Position numbers and translations under genes: made by a program. Below the pieces are notes generated by a model. It was given only the letters and a program-made list of their open reading frames with translations. It ran no database searches and was not told where the DNA came from. This document shows, in pieces, positions 11,107-18,752 of a stretch of 64,000 bases of DNA. Origin of the DNA: Acuticoccus sp. MNP-M23 (GTDB lineage Bacteria > Pseudomonadota > Alphaproteobacteria > Rhizobiales > Amorphaceae); the NCBI RefSeq assembly GCF_031195445.1, contig NZ_CP133480.1, positions 4,766,501-4,830,500 of the forward strand, read 5' to 3'. Each line of letters opens with the position of its first letter. Within the stretch, counting starts at the first letter, position 1.

Positions 11107-11988
11107 TCAGCCCGGCTCCCATGTGGCCGTAACGCCGAAACCGTCGGCGCGCACCCGCCCCTCTTCGGCAAGCTTTTCAAGGTGGGCGAGCACCGAAAGA
11201 CCGGCCGCCACCTTCAGCTTCGGATTGATCCCCGTATAAAGCGACGCTACCAGCGCCGCCACCGTCCGGTCAGGGCCGTGCAGCCGCTCCAGAATCGCCC
11301 GTTCGCGCATCAGCCGATGGCTGCGCATGGCCGTGACCGATTTGCGCGGCTCCAGGATGCTATCGCCATGGCCGGGATAAAACCGGGTGTGCGGGATCTC
11401 CAGCAGCCGGTCCAGAGAACGCATGTATGCCTTCATCGACCCGTCGGGCGGGGCAATCACCGTGGTGGACCAGCCCATCACATGGTCTCCGGTGAGGCAC
11501 ACGTCCTCGTAGCCGAATGCAAGGTGGTTCGCGGTGTGGCCGGGCGTTCCGAGCGCCGTCACCGTGCTCTCGCCATTGTCCAGCACATCGCCGTCCGCCA
11601 CTATGATGTCGGGTACGAACGCCATGTCGGCCGAGCCGAGAAACGGGTTGGCCTCGCCGGGATGAAGCCCGCGGGAGGCGCGGTGCGGGCCTTCGGCGAC
11701 GGTTGGCGCATCGATCCGGGCGCGCAGTGCCGGCAGGGCATCCACATGGTCGCGGTGGGCGTGGGTGATGAGAATATGACTGACCGGCCGGCCGGCCACG
11801 GCACGCACGATGGCGGCCACATGCTCCGCGCTGTCCGGGCCGGGGTCCACCACCATCAGACAGTCGGTGCCGATGATGTAGCTGTTGGTGCCGGCACCGG
11901 TGAAGGGGCTTGGGTTGGGCGCTGTCAGCCGCTGAAGGCCGGGGCGCAGGGGCACGGGCGTGCCATACTGGGGGTCAAATTCACTCAC
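11107..11988 (-). CDS. Metallo-beta-lactamase-fold hydrolase
   Basis: 293 residues beginning at a GTG. The zinc-binding motif THAHRDH (about residues 74-80), GTPGHTANH, the aspartate of LTGDHVMGW and the final histidine in FYPGHGDSI are all present, so the two-metal site looks intact. A C-terminal winged-helix-like segment (VAALVASLYTGINPKLKVAAGLSV) matches the LACTB2-like subgroup of the family. Those enzymes include RNA nucleases and thioesterases; the substrate is not decidable here. It is convergent with argB with 15 nt between stop codons. Confidence 0.85.
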   Translation of the reverse strand: MSEFDPQYGTPVPLRPGLQRLTAPNPSPFTGAGTNSYIIGTDCLMVVDPGPDSAEHVAAIVRAVAGRPVSHILITHAHRDHVDALPALRARIDAPTVAEGPHRASRGLHPGEANPFLGSADMAFVPDIIVADGDVLDNGESTVTALGTPGHTANHLAFGYEDVCLTGDHVMGWSTTVIAPPDGSMKAYMRSLDRLLEIPHTRFYPGHGDSILEPRKSVTAMRSHRLMRERAILERLHGPDRTVAALVASLYTGINPKLKVAAGLSVLAHLEKLAEEGRVRADGFGVTATWEPG

Positions 11989-12061
11989 CGGCTGTCTCTA
12001 CACGAGCCGCGGACCGGGTGACAGCCAGCCGGCGGTCCCGAACAGCGGATCGCGCCGCCCG

Positions 12062-12325
12062 CTAGTGGTTGCGCAGTGCATCGATGAGGTCCGCCTTGTT
12101 CATCTTCGAGCGACCGTCGATGCCGATTTCCTTTGCCCGCTGATACAGCGCATCCCGCGTCCACGCCTCGTAGGGGTCGGCTTTGCCGCCTTTCTTAGAC
12201 GGCTCGTCGCCTCTGGCGCGACTGTTGGCAATCCGCGCGGCCTTTTCCTTGGAGGCGCCTTCCTCGCGGAGCGCCTCGTAGGTGTCCGCATCCTTGATGC
12301 TGGATGATCTTGACTGCCTGGCCAT
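12062..12325 (-). CDS. Small Rho-N-domain-like basic protein
   Basis: 87 residues, Lys/Arg-rich. The N-terminal part (IKDADTYEALREEGASKEKAARIANS) matches a family of small plasmid and chromosomal proteins annotated as Rho termination factor N-terminal-like. The C-terminal part (LYQRAKEIGIDGRSKMNKADLIDALRNH) has the SAP/Rho-N helix-extended-loop-helix pattern seen in nucleic-acid-binding proteins. ATG 12325 is chosen because the further upstream frame is not conserved-looking; the ribosome site is weak. It stands between the metallo-hydrolase and a binding-protein gene, both on the same strand. A stress-linked nucleic-acid-binding role is only a guess. Confidence 0.7.
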   Translation of the reverse strand: MARQSRSSSIKDADTYEALREEGASKEKAARIANSRARGDEPSKKGGKADPYEAWTRDALYQRAKEIGIDGRSKMNKADLIDALRNH

Positions 12326-12427
12326 CGCTAAGGCTTTCTTTCGCTGAACGATTTGCGCAGCGGCCCTGTTACGTTCCGCTGGAACCAATCACCAATGATG
12401 CACCTCGCAAAATCGTTCCGGCGGCTG

Positions 12428-13597
12428 TCAACCCCCGGTCGCAGCGGGAGCGGGCTGCGGCGGATTGGCGAGGCCCCCACCCAGATGGCGCAACAGCGTT
12501 TCCTTGTACTCGGTGGAGGCGAGGTAGTCCTTGAGCGCCACGTCGAGATCGTTCTTGAGCGTGGTGTCGTTCCGGCGCACTGCGAACGCGGCCTCCCGCG
12601 CTCCGACAGACGGGTCCTTCACCGGGACGGTGGACAGGCGGAACTGCTCCCCCATGGGGGTGCTCAGAAAATCCTTCCGGGCGGTGACCGCAGTTGCCAG
12701 CGCGGCATCGATGCGGCCGAGCGCAAGGTCGATCCACATTTCGGAGGCCTGATCATAAAGGCGCACGGCGCCGGGGCGCTTGTGGATCTCTGTCAGATAC
12801 TGCGCGTAGATCGTGTCCGTCACGGCAGCGTATCTGGTGCTTTCTTCGGTTTCGAGGTCCTTGGTCGTTTCGCGCGGAACCACATAAAGCGCGACGAGGC
12901 TCACATACGGCACTGAAAAGGCAGCAACGTCCGCAACACGGTCCATCCCTCCGCTGGACGCGATAATGAGGTCCACCCGCCGGTCCTTGAGCGCTGCGGA
13001 CATTTCACTGGGCACCAAGGGGACGAGCCGGCAATCGGCTTCCAGACGAAGGCAGATCGCAAGGGTGACCTCCACGTCGAACCCGCCGCGCACGCCAAAG
13101 CGGCTGGTGGTGCTGAAGGGCGGCGCATTGTCGCTGATGCCCACCAGGAGCGAACGCCGCTCGCGCGGCGGTGCCGCCTCTCCCGCCGGCGCAGCGTTGA
13201 CCGGCGCAACCTCGGGCGCCGCAGCGTCTGCCGTTGCAGGCGGGACGGCGGGCGCTGCGGTCGTGGCGGGCGGCTCGGACGGCGCGGCTGGCAAACGCTT
13301 GGCGGCGGCGGCGTCCTCGGATGCCGGTGGCACTGCCGCATCGGCCTCTACGTTCGGCCGGAGCTGCATGGGGCCTGACGACACCTGCGGTGCTTCGGCC
13401 TGTCCGGCAGCCTCCGGGGCGGGCGCCTGCGCCGCACCCTGCTCTGCCGTTGGCGCGGTGGCGGGCGCAGACGCAGCCGGGCGGAGCGGCATGGAGCCGG
13501 ACGCGGCGCCGGGCGTCTCCGGCGACTGCGCCGCCGCCATGCCGGCGGGCAGCAGCGTCAGAAGGGTGGCGGCGAGACAAACACGAAACGGGGTCAT
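12428..13597 (-). CDS. Orphan family-3 solute-binding protein with long Pro/Ala-rich spacer
   Basis: 389 residues from ATG 13597; a GTG at 13609 that overlaps the upstream stop as GTGA is the alternative. A Sec signal peptide (residues 1-24) is followed by a roughly 120-residue low-complexity spacer rich in Ala, Pro and Glu. The spacer carries two similar short motifs, SGSMPLRPA (M36) and SGPMQLRPN (M77). From about residue 149 a family-3 binding domain starts (LLVGISDNAPPFS, then GGFDVEVTLAICLRLEADC, and ALGRIDAALATAVTARKDFL). No permease or ATPase is adjacent, so it may serve a sensor or an unlinked transporter. The spacer may span the periplasm or contact peptidoglycan; this is inference. 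Confidence 0.78.
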   Translation of the reverse strand: MTPFRVCLAATLLTLLPAGMAAAQSPETPGAASGSMPLRPAASAPATAPTAEQGAAQAPAPEAAGQAEAPQVSSGPMQLRPNVEADAAVPPASEDAAAAKRLPAAPSEPPATTAAPAVPPATADAAAPEVAPVNAAPAGEAAPPRERRSLLVGISDNAPPFSTTSRFGVRGGFDVEVTLAICLRLEADCRLVPLVPSEMSAALKDRRVDLIIASSGGMDRVADVAAFSVPYVSLVALYVVPRETTKDLETEESTRYAAVTDTIYAQYLTEIHKRPGAVRLYDQASEMWIDLALGRIDAALATAVTARKDFLSTPMGEQFRLSTVPVKDPSVGAREAAFAVRRNDTTLKNDLDVALKDYLASTEYKETLLRHLGGGLANPPQPAPAATGG

Positions 13598-13605
13598 GGC
13601 AACTC

Positions 13606-14778
13606 TCACTCTGTCAGACGTTGAGCACGGCGCGCGGCACGGGCAATGGAGGCGCTCGCCGAGGCTGCATCCACTTCGCCGCGCAAAAGGCCGCGCACGG
13701 TTTCCGCCACACTGTCGGCAAGATCCAGAAAATTGAGGCCGTAGACGTTCACCGGCAAGGTGCGGATGTTGGCGGCAACGTCTGCAATCTGCGCAAGGAT
13801 CGGCCCGGCGTCACGCACCGCCGGATCGCGGTAGAGCGCGCGATAGGTGGGCGCAAGGCCGAAATTCTTGGCGGCCATTGCCTGCGTCTGCGGTGAAGCG
13901 AGATAGGCCGCGAGCGCTTCTGCCGCATCCGGCGCCGCCGAATATCGCGAAACGCCGGCATACCAGACAGTCGCAAGCACCGGCGCCTCGGCCGCTTCTG
14001 GCCGCGGCAGCGCCCTGGCGGCAATATTGACCGCGCTCTCCGTGTCCTCGACCCTGTTGGCGCGGGCGGAGCCGGTCAGGAGTGCGGCGGATTGACCGTC
14101 CACGAACTGCGCCGTTCCATCCGCGGCGCTCGCACCGGCAGCCCCGGGGCGGGCCACGGTCCCAACCAGCTCGGACAGCACGGCGAGTGCATTTTCCACG
14201 GTTGCCCGGTCGCCTAGGTCATTGGCGCCAAGGCCGTAGATCCAGTCCAGAAAGAACGCAAACAATGTGGGATCGGCTGCCCCCAGCGAGAGGCCGGAAG
14301 CGCCGTCGGTCGGCGCCACAAGCAATTGTTCGCGCAGCCTCGACCACACGTTCACGTTTTCGCCCACCACTTCGCTGCGCACCAGAAGCACCACAATGCC
14401 CAAATGCTGCGGCCAGCCGATCCGCCGTCCGCGAAACGCCGCGGACGATCCGCCGATATAGGCTGCCGCGTCGGTGAGCGGGGTCAGCTCCACAAGGTCG
14501 CCAGAGAGCGTCGGCCCCCAGCCATCGGGATATTGCAGCACATCAATGCGCGGGCTCTCCACCGAAAACAGCGCCTGGTAGCGCTCCAGCGCGGACCGGC
14601 CGACAGCATCCGCCTTCACCACGCGGACGGTGTGACCGGTCAATTTTGCAAAGTCGGCCGCGGCACTCTGGCAAGCGGCTAGGGAACGTCCCACATCGAG
14701 GCACGACAGCGTGAGGGACGCCGCCTTACCGCCTGCAGTCGTCGCGCACAAAAGCGCCAGAACCATCAGGATACGCAT
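13606..14778 (-). CDS. Orphan family-1 (sugar-type) extracellular solute-binding protein
   Basis: 390 residues with a Sec signal peptide (MRILMVLALLCATTAGGKA) and the fold signature of carbohydrate-type binding proteins. A segment FAKLTGHTVRVVKADAVGRSALERYQALF is followed by DVLQYPDGWGPTLSGDLVELTPL, then GRRIGWPQHLGIVVLLV, and a C-terminal domain with AAYLASPQTQAMAAKNFGLAPTY. The family binds sugars, polyols or related solutes; the ligand is unknown. The stop overlaps the possible GTG start of the next binding-protein gene, so the two orphans are coupled. No transporter membrane component lies nearby. Confidence 0.78.
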   Translation of the reverse strand: MRILMVLALLCATTAGGKAASLTLSCLDVGRSLAACQSAAADFAKLTGHTVRVVKADAVGRSALERYQALFSVESPRIDVLQYPDGWGPTLSGDLVELTPLTDAAAYIGGSSAAFRGRRIGWPQHLGIVVLLVRSEVVGENVNVWSRLREQLLVAPTDGASGLSLGAADPTLFAFFLDWIYGLGANDLGDRATVENALAVLSELVGTVARPGAAGASAADGTAQFVDGQSAALLTGSARANRVEDTESAVNIAARALPRPEAAEAPVLATVWYAGVSRYSAAPDAAEALAAYLASPQTQAMAAKNFGLAPTYRALYRDPAVRDAGPILAQIADVAANIRTLPVNVYGLNFLDLADSVAETVRGLLRGEVDAASASASIARAARRAQRLTE

Positions 14779-14950
14779 CAGTCAACCCCTTTGCTGGGCA
14801 TATGAGCCCCAGTCCGGGCACCGGCGGTCCCCGTATTGTATGAAGCGGCGCGCCGTTCTAAACCCGCGCCGCGGAATGTGCCACAAGGGTCTGGCCGACG
14901 CGCCACACCTCGCCTCGTAAGCCGTACCGGCAACGTCGGAAGTCCCTTTG

Positions 14951-17900
14951 ATGCAGTCTTGCAGGCCACTCTCTTTGTTGAAATTCGCTCGCGCCGTGGC
15001 GCTCACGATGGCGGTGCTGGCGACCGGCGCGCTGGCGCCTGCGCACGCGCAGACCCCCGATCTGGAAGCGCTGGAGGCCGGTGTCCAGGCGTCCGAGCAG
15101 TCGGTCGCCAGCCTGAAGGACGCGGTGCAGCGGCAGGTGGCGGAGAACCGGCGGATTGCCGATCGGCTCGGCACCCTCAGCAACGATGGCCCCATCTCCA
15201 CCATCGAGGATCTCCGTCAGGCGCAGTTCGAGGTGGACATTGCCCGCACCCGGATCCTCAACATCGACCACCGCATCGAGACGCTGAACAGCAAGATTGC
15301 TGCAATCAGCGGATCCATCGTCCGGCAGAGCGTGGTTCTGGGGAATCCCAGCGAAACGCTGCAATATGTGGTGGACGCGGAAGCGCTGGAGATCACCCAG
15401 CGCCAGCGCAAGGCGTCCGAAGCCGCCCTCAGCCAACTTCAGGCCCTGCGGGCGGCGACGCTCGACTCGGTAAACTGGCACAACGAGCAGCTTTTGATTG
15501 CCCAGCGCGCCGCGCGGCTGGATGTGCTGATTTCCGGGGCCACCTCCAGCGATGCCGCTCTGCTCAGCAAGCTGCGTGAGCTGGTTGCGGAGCTGAGCCA
15601 GCGCGCGATGACCCTCGACGCCGACGCGGACAATATTCTCGATGCCTCACCCAACGCCGTTGCCGAGCGCAATGCCGAGCGGGTGCGCGCGGACGAAGTG
15701 ATCCTGCGTTCCAACGCGCGGCAGACCGACATTTCCATCGTGACCGCCCGGGCGCAGGTGCGCGGCATCACGCCGCTTATCCAGGAGCAGGCGATCCCGG
15801 TGCGCCTGTTTTCGGAATCCATTGACCTTTTAGGCGTCACGTCCGGCGACCTTGCCCGCCGCATTGTCGTGAACGAGACGATCCGCGAGGCGCTGCGCGA
15901 TCTCAGCCAGATCCTTCAGGACACGCCAGACGATCAGATCAAGGAGCTGAGCGAGCGGATCAAACGCCTGCGCGCGCTGCTGAACGAACAGGACGGCGAG
16001 ATCAAGACGATCCGCGAGGAAATCGGGACGCTGGTGGAGCGTCTGGCGCGCGAGCGCTCGGTGCGCGACCGTGAAACCCTGTTCCAGCGGCGCTCCGCGC
16101 GCACGGACCGGCAGGGCCGCGACCGGATCATGGCCGAAGTGCTCGAGCTTCCCGGCGAGTTTGCCGCCATCTACCGGGCCCGCCTTGCCGAAGTCCGGAC
16201 CGCGGTTACCGTTGCCTTGCCGCGCAGCATAGGCATTTTCTTTCTGGCAACCCTGGCGCTGCTGGGCACCATCATCTGGCTGCGCCAGCGCCTGCTCAAG
16301 CGCTTCATCAGCGCCGACGCCACGAGCGCGACGGAAATTCCGCTGGAGGTCCTGCGGCGCAACCTCTTCTGGCTCGTCCCCGCGGTTCTCTGGTTCACGT
16401 TTACCAAGCTGTTCGCCATCTCGTCGGAAACAGCGTCCACCATCACGACGCTGCTGCTGATCCCGCCGGCGGCCGCATCGCTGCAGGACCTCACTGCGGT
16501 GATCGTCAACCGGCGCGGCACGGGCGCGGGCGGCATCGGCAAGCTGATCCGCCGGGCCACCGCCGTTGCCATGGTGCTGACGACAGTGGTGGTCGTTGCG
16601 TACATCCTGCTTGAAGAGGTGCCGCTGCTCCCCTCCACGCAACTTGCGATCAACCGGCTCGCCTATTCGGTGTTCGTGCTGGCAGGCATGCCCATGCTGC
16701 TGTTCGTCATCTTCTTTGCCCAGTCAGGCAAGGATAGCGGACGGTCGCGCGTGCGCAGCATCATTGCGAGCCTCATGGCGCTGGTGCCACCCTCGGCACT
16801 CATTGCCACCGGCGTCGCCGGCCTTGCCGGGTACACGCAGCTTGCGGCCATCATGCTGGAAGATCTGGCGACGGCAATCGCAATCGGCGCCGGCTTCGCC
16901 CTGTTCCTGGGCATCTTTTACGATCTTCTGGATGGCATGGCGCTGCGGATCCGCGAGAGGGATCCGGCGCGCGCCTACTTCGTCCGCCAGAATTTCCTTG
17001 GACCGGCGAAGGTTCTGGGGTCGGTCGTGCTGGCCGCCTTCACCGTCGTCGTTGCCGTCAACATGTTCGAGTGGACGACGGAGACGATTTTCATCAAGGA
17101 GGGTCTTGCGGCCTGGCGCTACCAGATCTTCAGCATCAGCACCACGCCGTATACGCTCGGAAGTCTGGTGCTTCTGGCGCTTGCTCTTGCCTTCGTCTTC
17201 TGGGCCGGCGCGTGGAGCCGGCGAATTGCCTACTCGGTCTTCCTTGGCAACCTCAAGGACATCGGCATCCGCCAGAGCCTGTCGGTGTTTGCGCAATATG
17301 TCGTCATCGTCATCGGCGTGCTTCTCACGCTCTCCGCCATCGGCTTCGACGTCACCACCCTCACGGTGTTTGCCGCCTCGCTTGGCGTCGGTATCGGCTT
17401 CGGCCTGCAGAACGTGGTCAACAACTTCATCTCGGGCCTTCTCCTCCTGGTGGAGCGGCCGCTGCGGATTGGCGATATCGTGACGGTGGGCACCACGTCG
17501 GGCACGGTCAGCCAGATCGGCATCCGGTCGATGCGGATGAAAACGTTCGACGAATTCGAGCTGATCGTGCCAAACTCCGCACTGGTGTCGGACACGTTCA
17601 CCAACTGGACGCGGTCCAACTCCTTGATGCGCGTGCTTCTGACGGTGGGGATTTCCTACGATGACGCGCCCGAAGAGGCCGTGGCGCTCATCACCAAGAT
17701 CCTCGATGAGCATCCTGGCATCGTGCCCTCCCCCGCCCCCCTGGTGACGGTGGACGAGTTCGGCGACAACAGCGTCAACCTTCGGGTCTGCTACTACGGC
17801 GACCTCAGGGGCGAATATTCGCTGTTCAGTGTGCGCGGTGACGTGCTGACCGCAATCCGCAACCGCTTTGCCGCAGCCGGCCTGTCGATCCCGTATCCGC

Positions 17901-18046
17901 AGCGCGACATTCACATGATCAACGCCAAGCCGGTGAACCGGCCCGACCCCGGCGAGGCGGAGCAACCGCTCGTGTCGCCCCGGCGCGATGCCGATGGCTG
18001 GCAAGGCGATGCCATCGAAATGGTCGAGGACAGCGGCAAGGACTGA
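14951..18046 (+). CDS. Large MscS-family mechanosensitive channel with DUF3772 region
   Basis: 1031 residues. A signal peptide (LKFARAVALTMAVLATGALAPAHAQ) precedes a roughly 400-residue periplasmic, helical and coiled-coil-rich domain with repeated heptads (for example IKTIREEIGTLVERLARERSV). About ten membrane spans follow. The MscS core holds the pore helix ASLGVGIGFGLQNVVNNFISGLLLL, then the beta domain (RPLRIGDIVTVGTTSGTVSQIGIRSMRMKTFD) and PNSALVSDTFTNWTRS. The architecture matches large MscK/YbdG-type channels of alphaproteobacteria carrying DUF3772. It would release osmolytes on hypo-osmotic shock. A TTG directly before ATG 14951 is ignored. It diverges from the two orphan binding-protein genes. 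Confidence 0.88.
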   Translation: MQSCRPLSLLKFARAVALTMAVLATGALAPAHAQTPDLEALEAGVQASEQSVASLKDAVQRQVAENRRIADRLGTLSNDGPISTIEDLRQAQFEVDIARTRILNIDHRIETLNSKIAAISGSIVRQSVVLGNPSETLQYVVDAEALEITQRQRKASEAALSQLQALRAATLDSVNWHNEQLLIAQRAARLDVLISGATSSDAALLSKLRELVAELSQRAMTLDADADNILDASPNAVAERNAERVRADEVILRSNARQTDISIVTARAQVRGITPLIQEQAIPVRLFSESIDLLGVTSGDLARRIVVNETIREALRDLSQILQDTPDDQIKELSERIKRLRALLNEQDGEIKTIREEIGTLVERLARERSVRDRETLFQRRSARTDRQGRDRIMAEVLELPGEFAAIYRARLAEVRTAVTVALPRSIGIFFLATLALLGTIIWLRQRLLKRFISADATSATEIPLEVLRRNLFWLVPAVLWFTFTKLFAISSETASTITTLLLIPPAAASLQDLTAVIVNRRGTGAGGIGKLIRRATAVAMVLTTVVVVAYILLEEVPLLPSTQLAINRLAYSVFVLAGMPMLLFVIFFAQSGKDSGRSRVRSIIASLMALVPPSALIATGVAGLAGYTQLAAIMLEDLATAIAIGAGFALFLGIFYDLLDGMALRIRERDPARAYFVRQNFLGPAKVLGSVVLAAFTVVVAVNMFEWTTETIFIKEGLAAWRYQIFSISTTPYTLGSLVLLALALAFVFWAGAWSRRIAYSVFLGNLKDIGIRQSLSVFAQYVVIVIGVLLTLSAIGFDVTTLTVFAASLGVGIGFGLQNVVNNFISGLLLLVERPLRIGDIVTVGTTSGTVSQIGIRSMRMKTFDEFELIVPNSALVSDTFTNWTRSNSLMRVLLTVGISYDDAPEEAVALITKILDEHPGIVPSPAPLVTVDEFGDNSVNLRVCYYGDLRGEYSLFSVRGDVLTAIRNRFAAAGLSIPYPQRDIHMINAKPVNRPDPGEAEQPLVSPRRDADGWQGDAIEMVEDSGKD

Positions 18047-18060
18047 CGGCGCCGCCCACG

Positions 18061-18094
18061 AAAAAGCGGCGCGGGTCCAGGACCCACGCCGCTT
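18061..18094 (-). terminator. Rho-independent terminator downstream of the HiPIP gene
   Basis: Read on the minus strand, AAGCGGCG (18094-18087) pairs with CGCCGCTT (18071-18064), and the inner GGGT/ACCC bases extend the stem. A run of T (18065-18061) follows directly. It lies 38 nt past the HiPIP stop and also between convergent genes, so it could act on the channel transcript too, though the T tract serves the minus strand. Confidence 0.75.
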
Positions 18095-18131
18095 CAGAAA
18101 TTGTGGCCGTCAGCTTGTGGGGCCGAGTGGC

Positions 18132-18407
18132 TCAGGCTTTGGGGGCCCAGATGGCGCACCAGCCGTCCGGATGGATCTCACCCTGGACCATCTGGCAGGA
18201 GCCCATTGCTGCGGCGTCTGCACCCGGCACGAAGAAGGCGCAGTTTGCGCAGTTCTGCTCGCCCTTGGGCTCTTCCTGGTACTGCACTGCGGACTTCTCG
18301 AGAGCTTGCGCATTGACCTTCGTCGTCGCCATCGCAGCAGCGGCAACGCCGAGCGTTGCGCCCATGAACTGGCGCCGGGAAAGGCCGCGAATGATCGTCC
18401 TAGGCAT
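18132..18407 (-). CDS. High-potential iron-sulfur protein (HiPIP), Tat-exported
   Basis: 91-residue precursor. The Tat signal (IIRGLSRRQFMGATLGVAAAAMA, residues about 5-27, SRRQFM motif) directs export after cofactor insertion. The mature part holds four cysteines in the HiPIP pattern CANC, then 14 residues to GSC and 12 more to GWC, the ligands of one [4Fe-4S] cluster. Aromatic residues (FF, W, W) surround the cluster. HiPIPs are periplasmic electron carriers and in several purple bacteria reduce the photo-oxidised reaction centre. Position beside photosynthesis genes supports that role. The start is ATG 18407 with a GAGGAA site; further upstream codons are not conserved. A terminator follows. 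Confidence 0.93.
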   Translation of the reverse strand: MPRTIIRGLSRRQFMGATLGVAAAAMATTKVNAQALEKSAVQYQEEPKGEQNCANCAFFVPGADAAAMGSCQMVQGEIHPDGWCAIWAPKA

Positions 18408-18453
18408 GGTAGTTCCTCGTCTATTACGGGCGACTCGCGTTGCCCTCCAAATT

Positions 18454-18482
18454 AGAATAACTCCAGACGGGCTTTGGTTCAA
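18454..18482 (-). promoter_or_regulatory. Probable sigma-70 promoter of the HiPIP gene
   Basis: On the minus strand TTGAAC (18482-18477) is followed after exactly 17 bases by TATTCT (18459-18454). Both match consensus at four of six positions. The predicted transcript would have a leader of about 40 nt. The nearest PpsR box lies about 104 bp upstream of the -35. Confidence 0.45.
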
Positions 18483-18585
18483 AACTAAAATTCTTCTAAA
18501 GAGGAAAATTCACGCAGCCGATTGTCGCGGTCGAAGGCGCAGATTGAGCATGGACCGGCCCGCATGCTGCCGCTATTGTGCAAAG

Positions 18586-18603
18586 TGTCAGCTGGAGTTG
18601 ACG
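18586..18603 (+). promoter_or_regulatory. PpsR/CrtJ operator-like box 1 (TGT-N12-ACG)
   Basis: TGTCAGCTGGAGTTGACG fits the PpsR/CrtJ consensus TGT-N12-ACA with one mismatch. It is nearly identical, in inverse orientation, to the box at 23955-23972 (17 of 18 positions). The right half contains TTGACG, a possible -35 for the PucC-family/bchP operon, although no good -10 follows. Confidence 0.6.
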
Positions 18604-18697
18604 CCTTTGCGCGTGACCATACCCACCATCCCTCTGCCGCAGCGCGCTGCAGGATTGGAATTTCGTTCGCACGTAATCTGGTGCCAGCGCACTGTTG

Positions 18698-18715
18698 CGT
18701 CAGCCTCGCCTGACA
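18698..18715 (-). promoter_or_regulatory. PpsR/CrtJ operator-like box 2 (TGT-N12-ACG on minus strand)
   Basis: Plus strand CGTCAGCCTCGCCTGACA; on the minus strand this is TGT-N12-ACG. It lies 112 bp from box 1, and paired sites are the rule for PpsR/CrtJ tetramers. It ends 37 bp before the start codon of the PucC-family gene. Confidence 0.6.
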
Positions 18716-18752
18716 TTCCCTCCCGTCCATTCCATGTCAGCGATTTTTCTGT

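Larger units (their letters stand above)
18408..18752. promoter_or_regulatory. 345-bp divergent intergenic region, HiPIP / PucC-family gene
   Basis: The region holds no convincing gene. It contains a sigma-70-like promoter for the HiPIP gene (18454-18482, minus), and two PpsR/CrtJ-type operators at 18586-18603 and 18698-18715. The second operator lies 37 nt before the start codon of the PucC-family gene, whose own promoter I could not place with confidence. The half nearer HiPIP is clearly more AT-rich than the surroundings. Confidence 0.6.
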
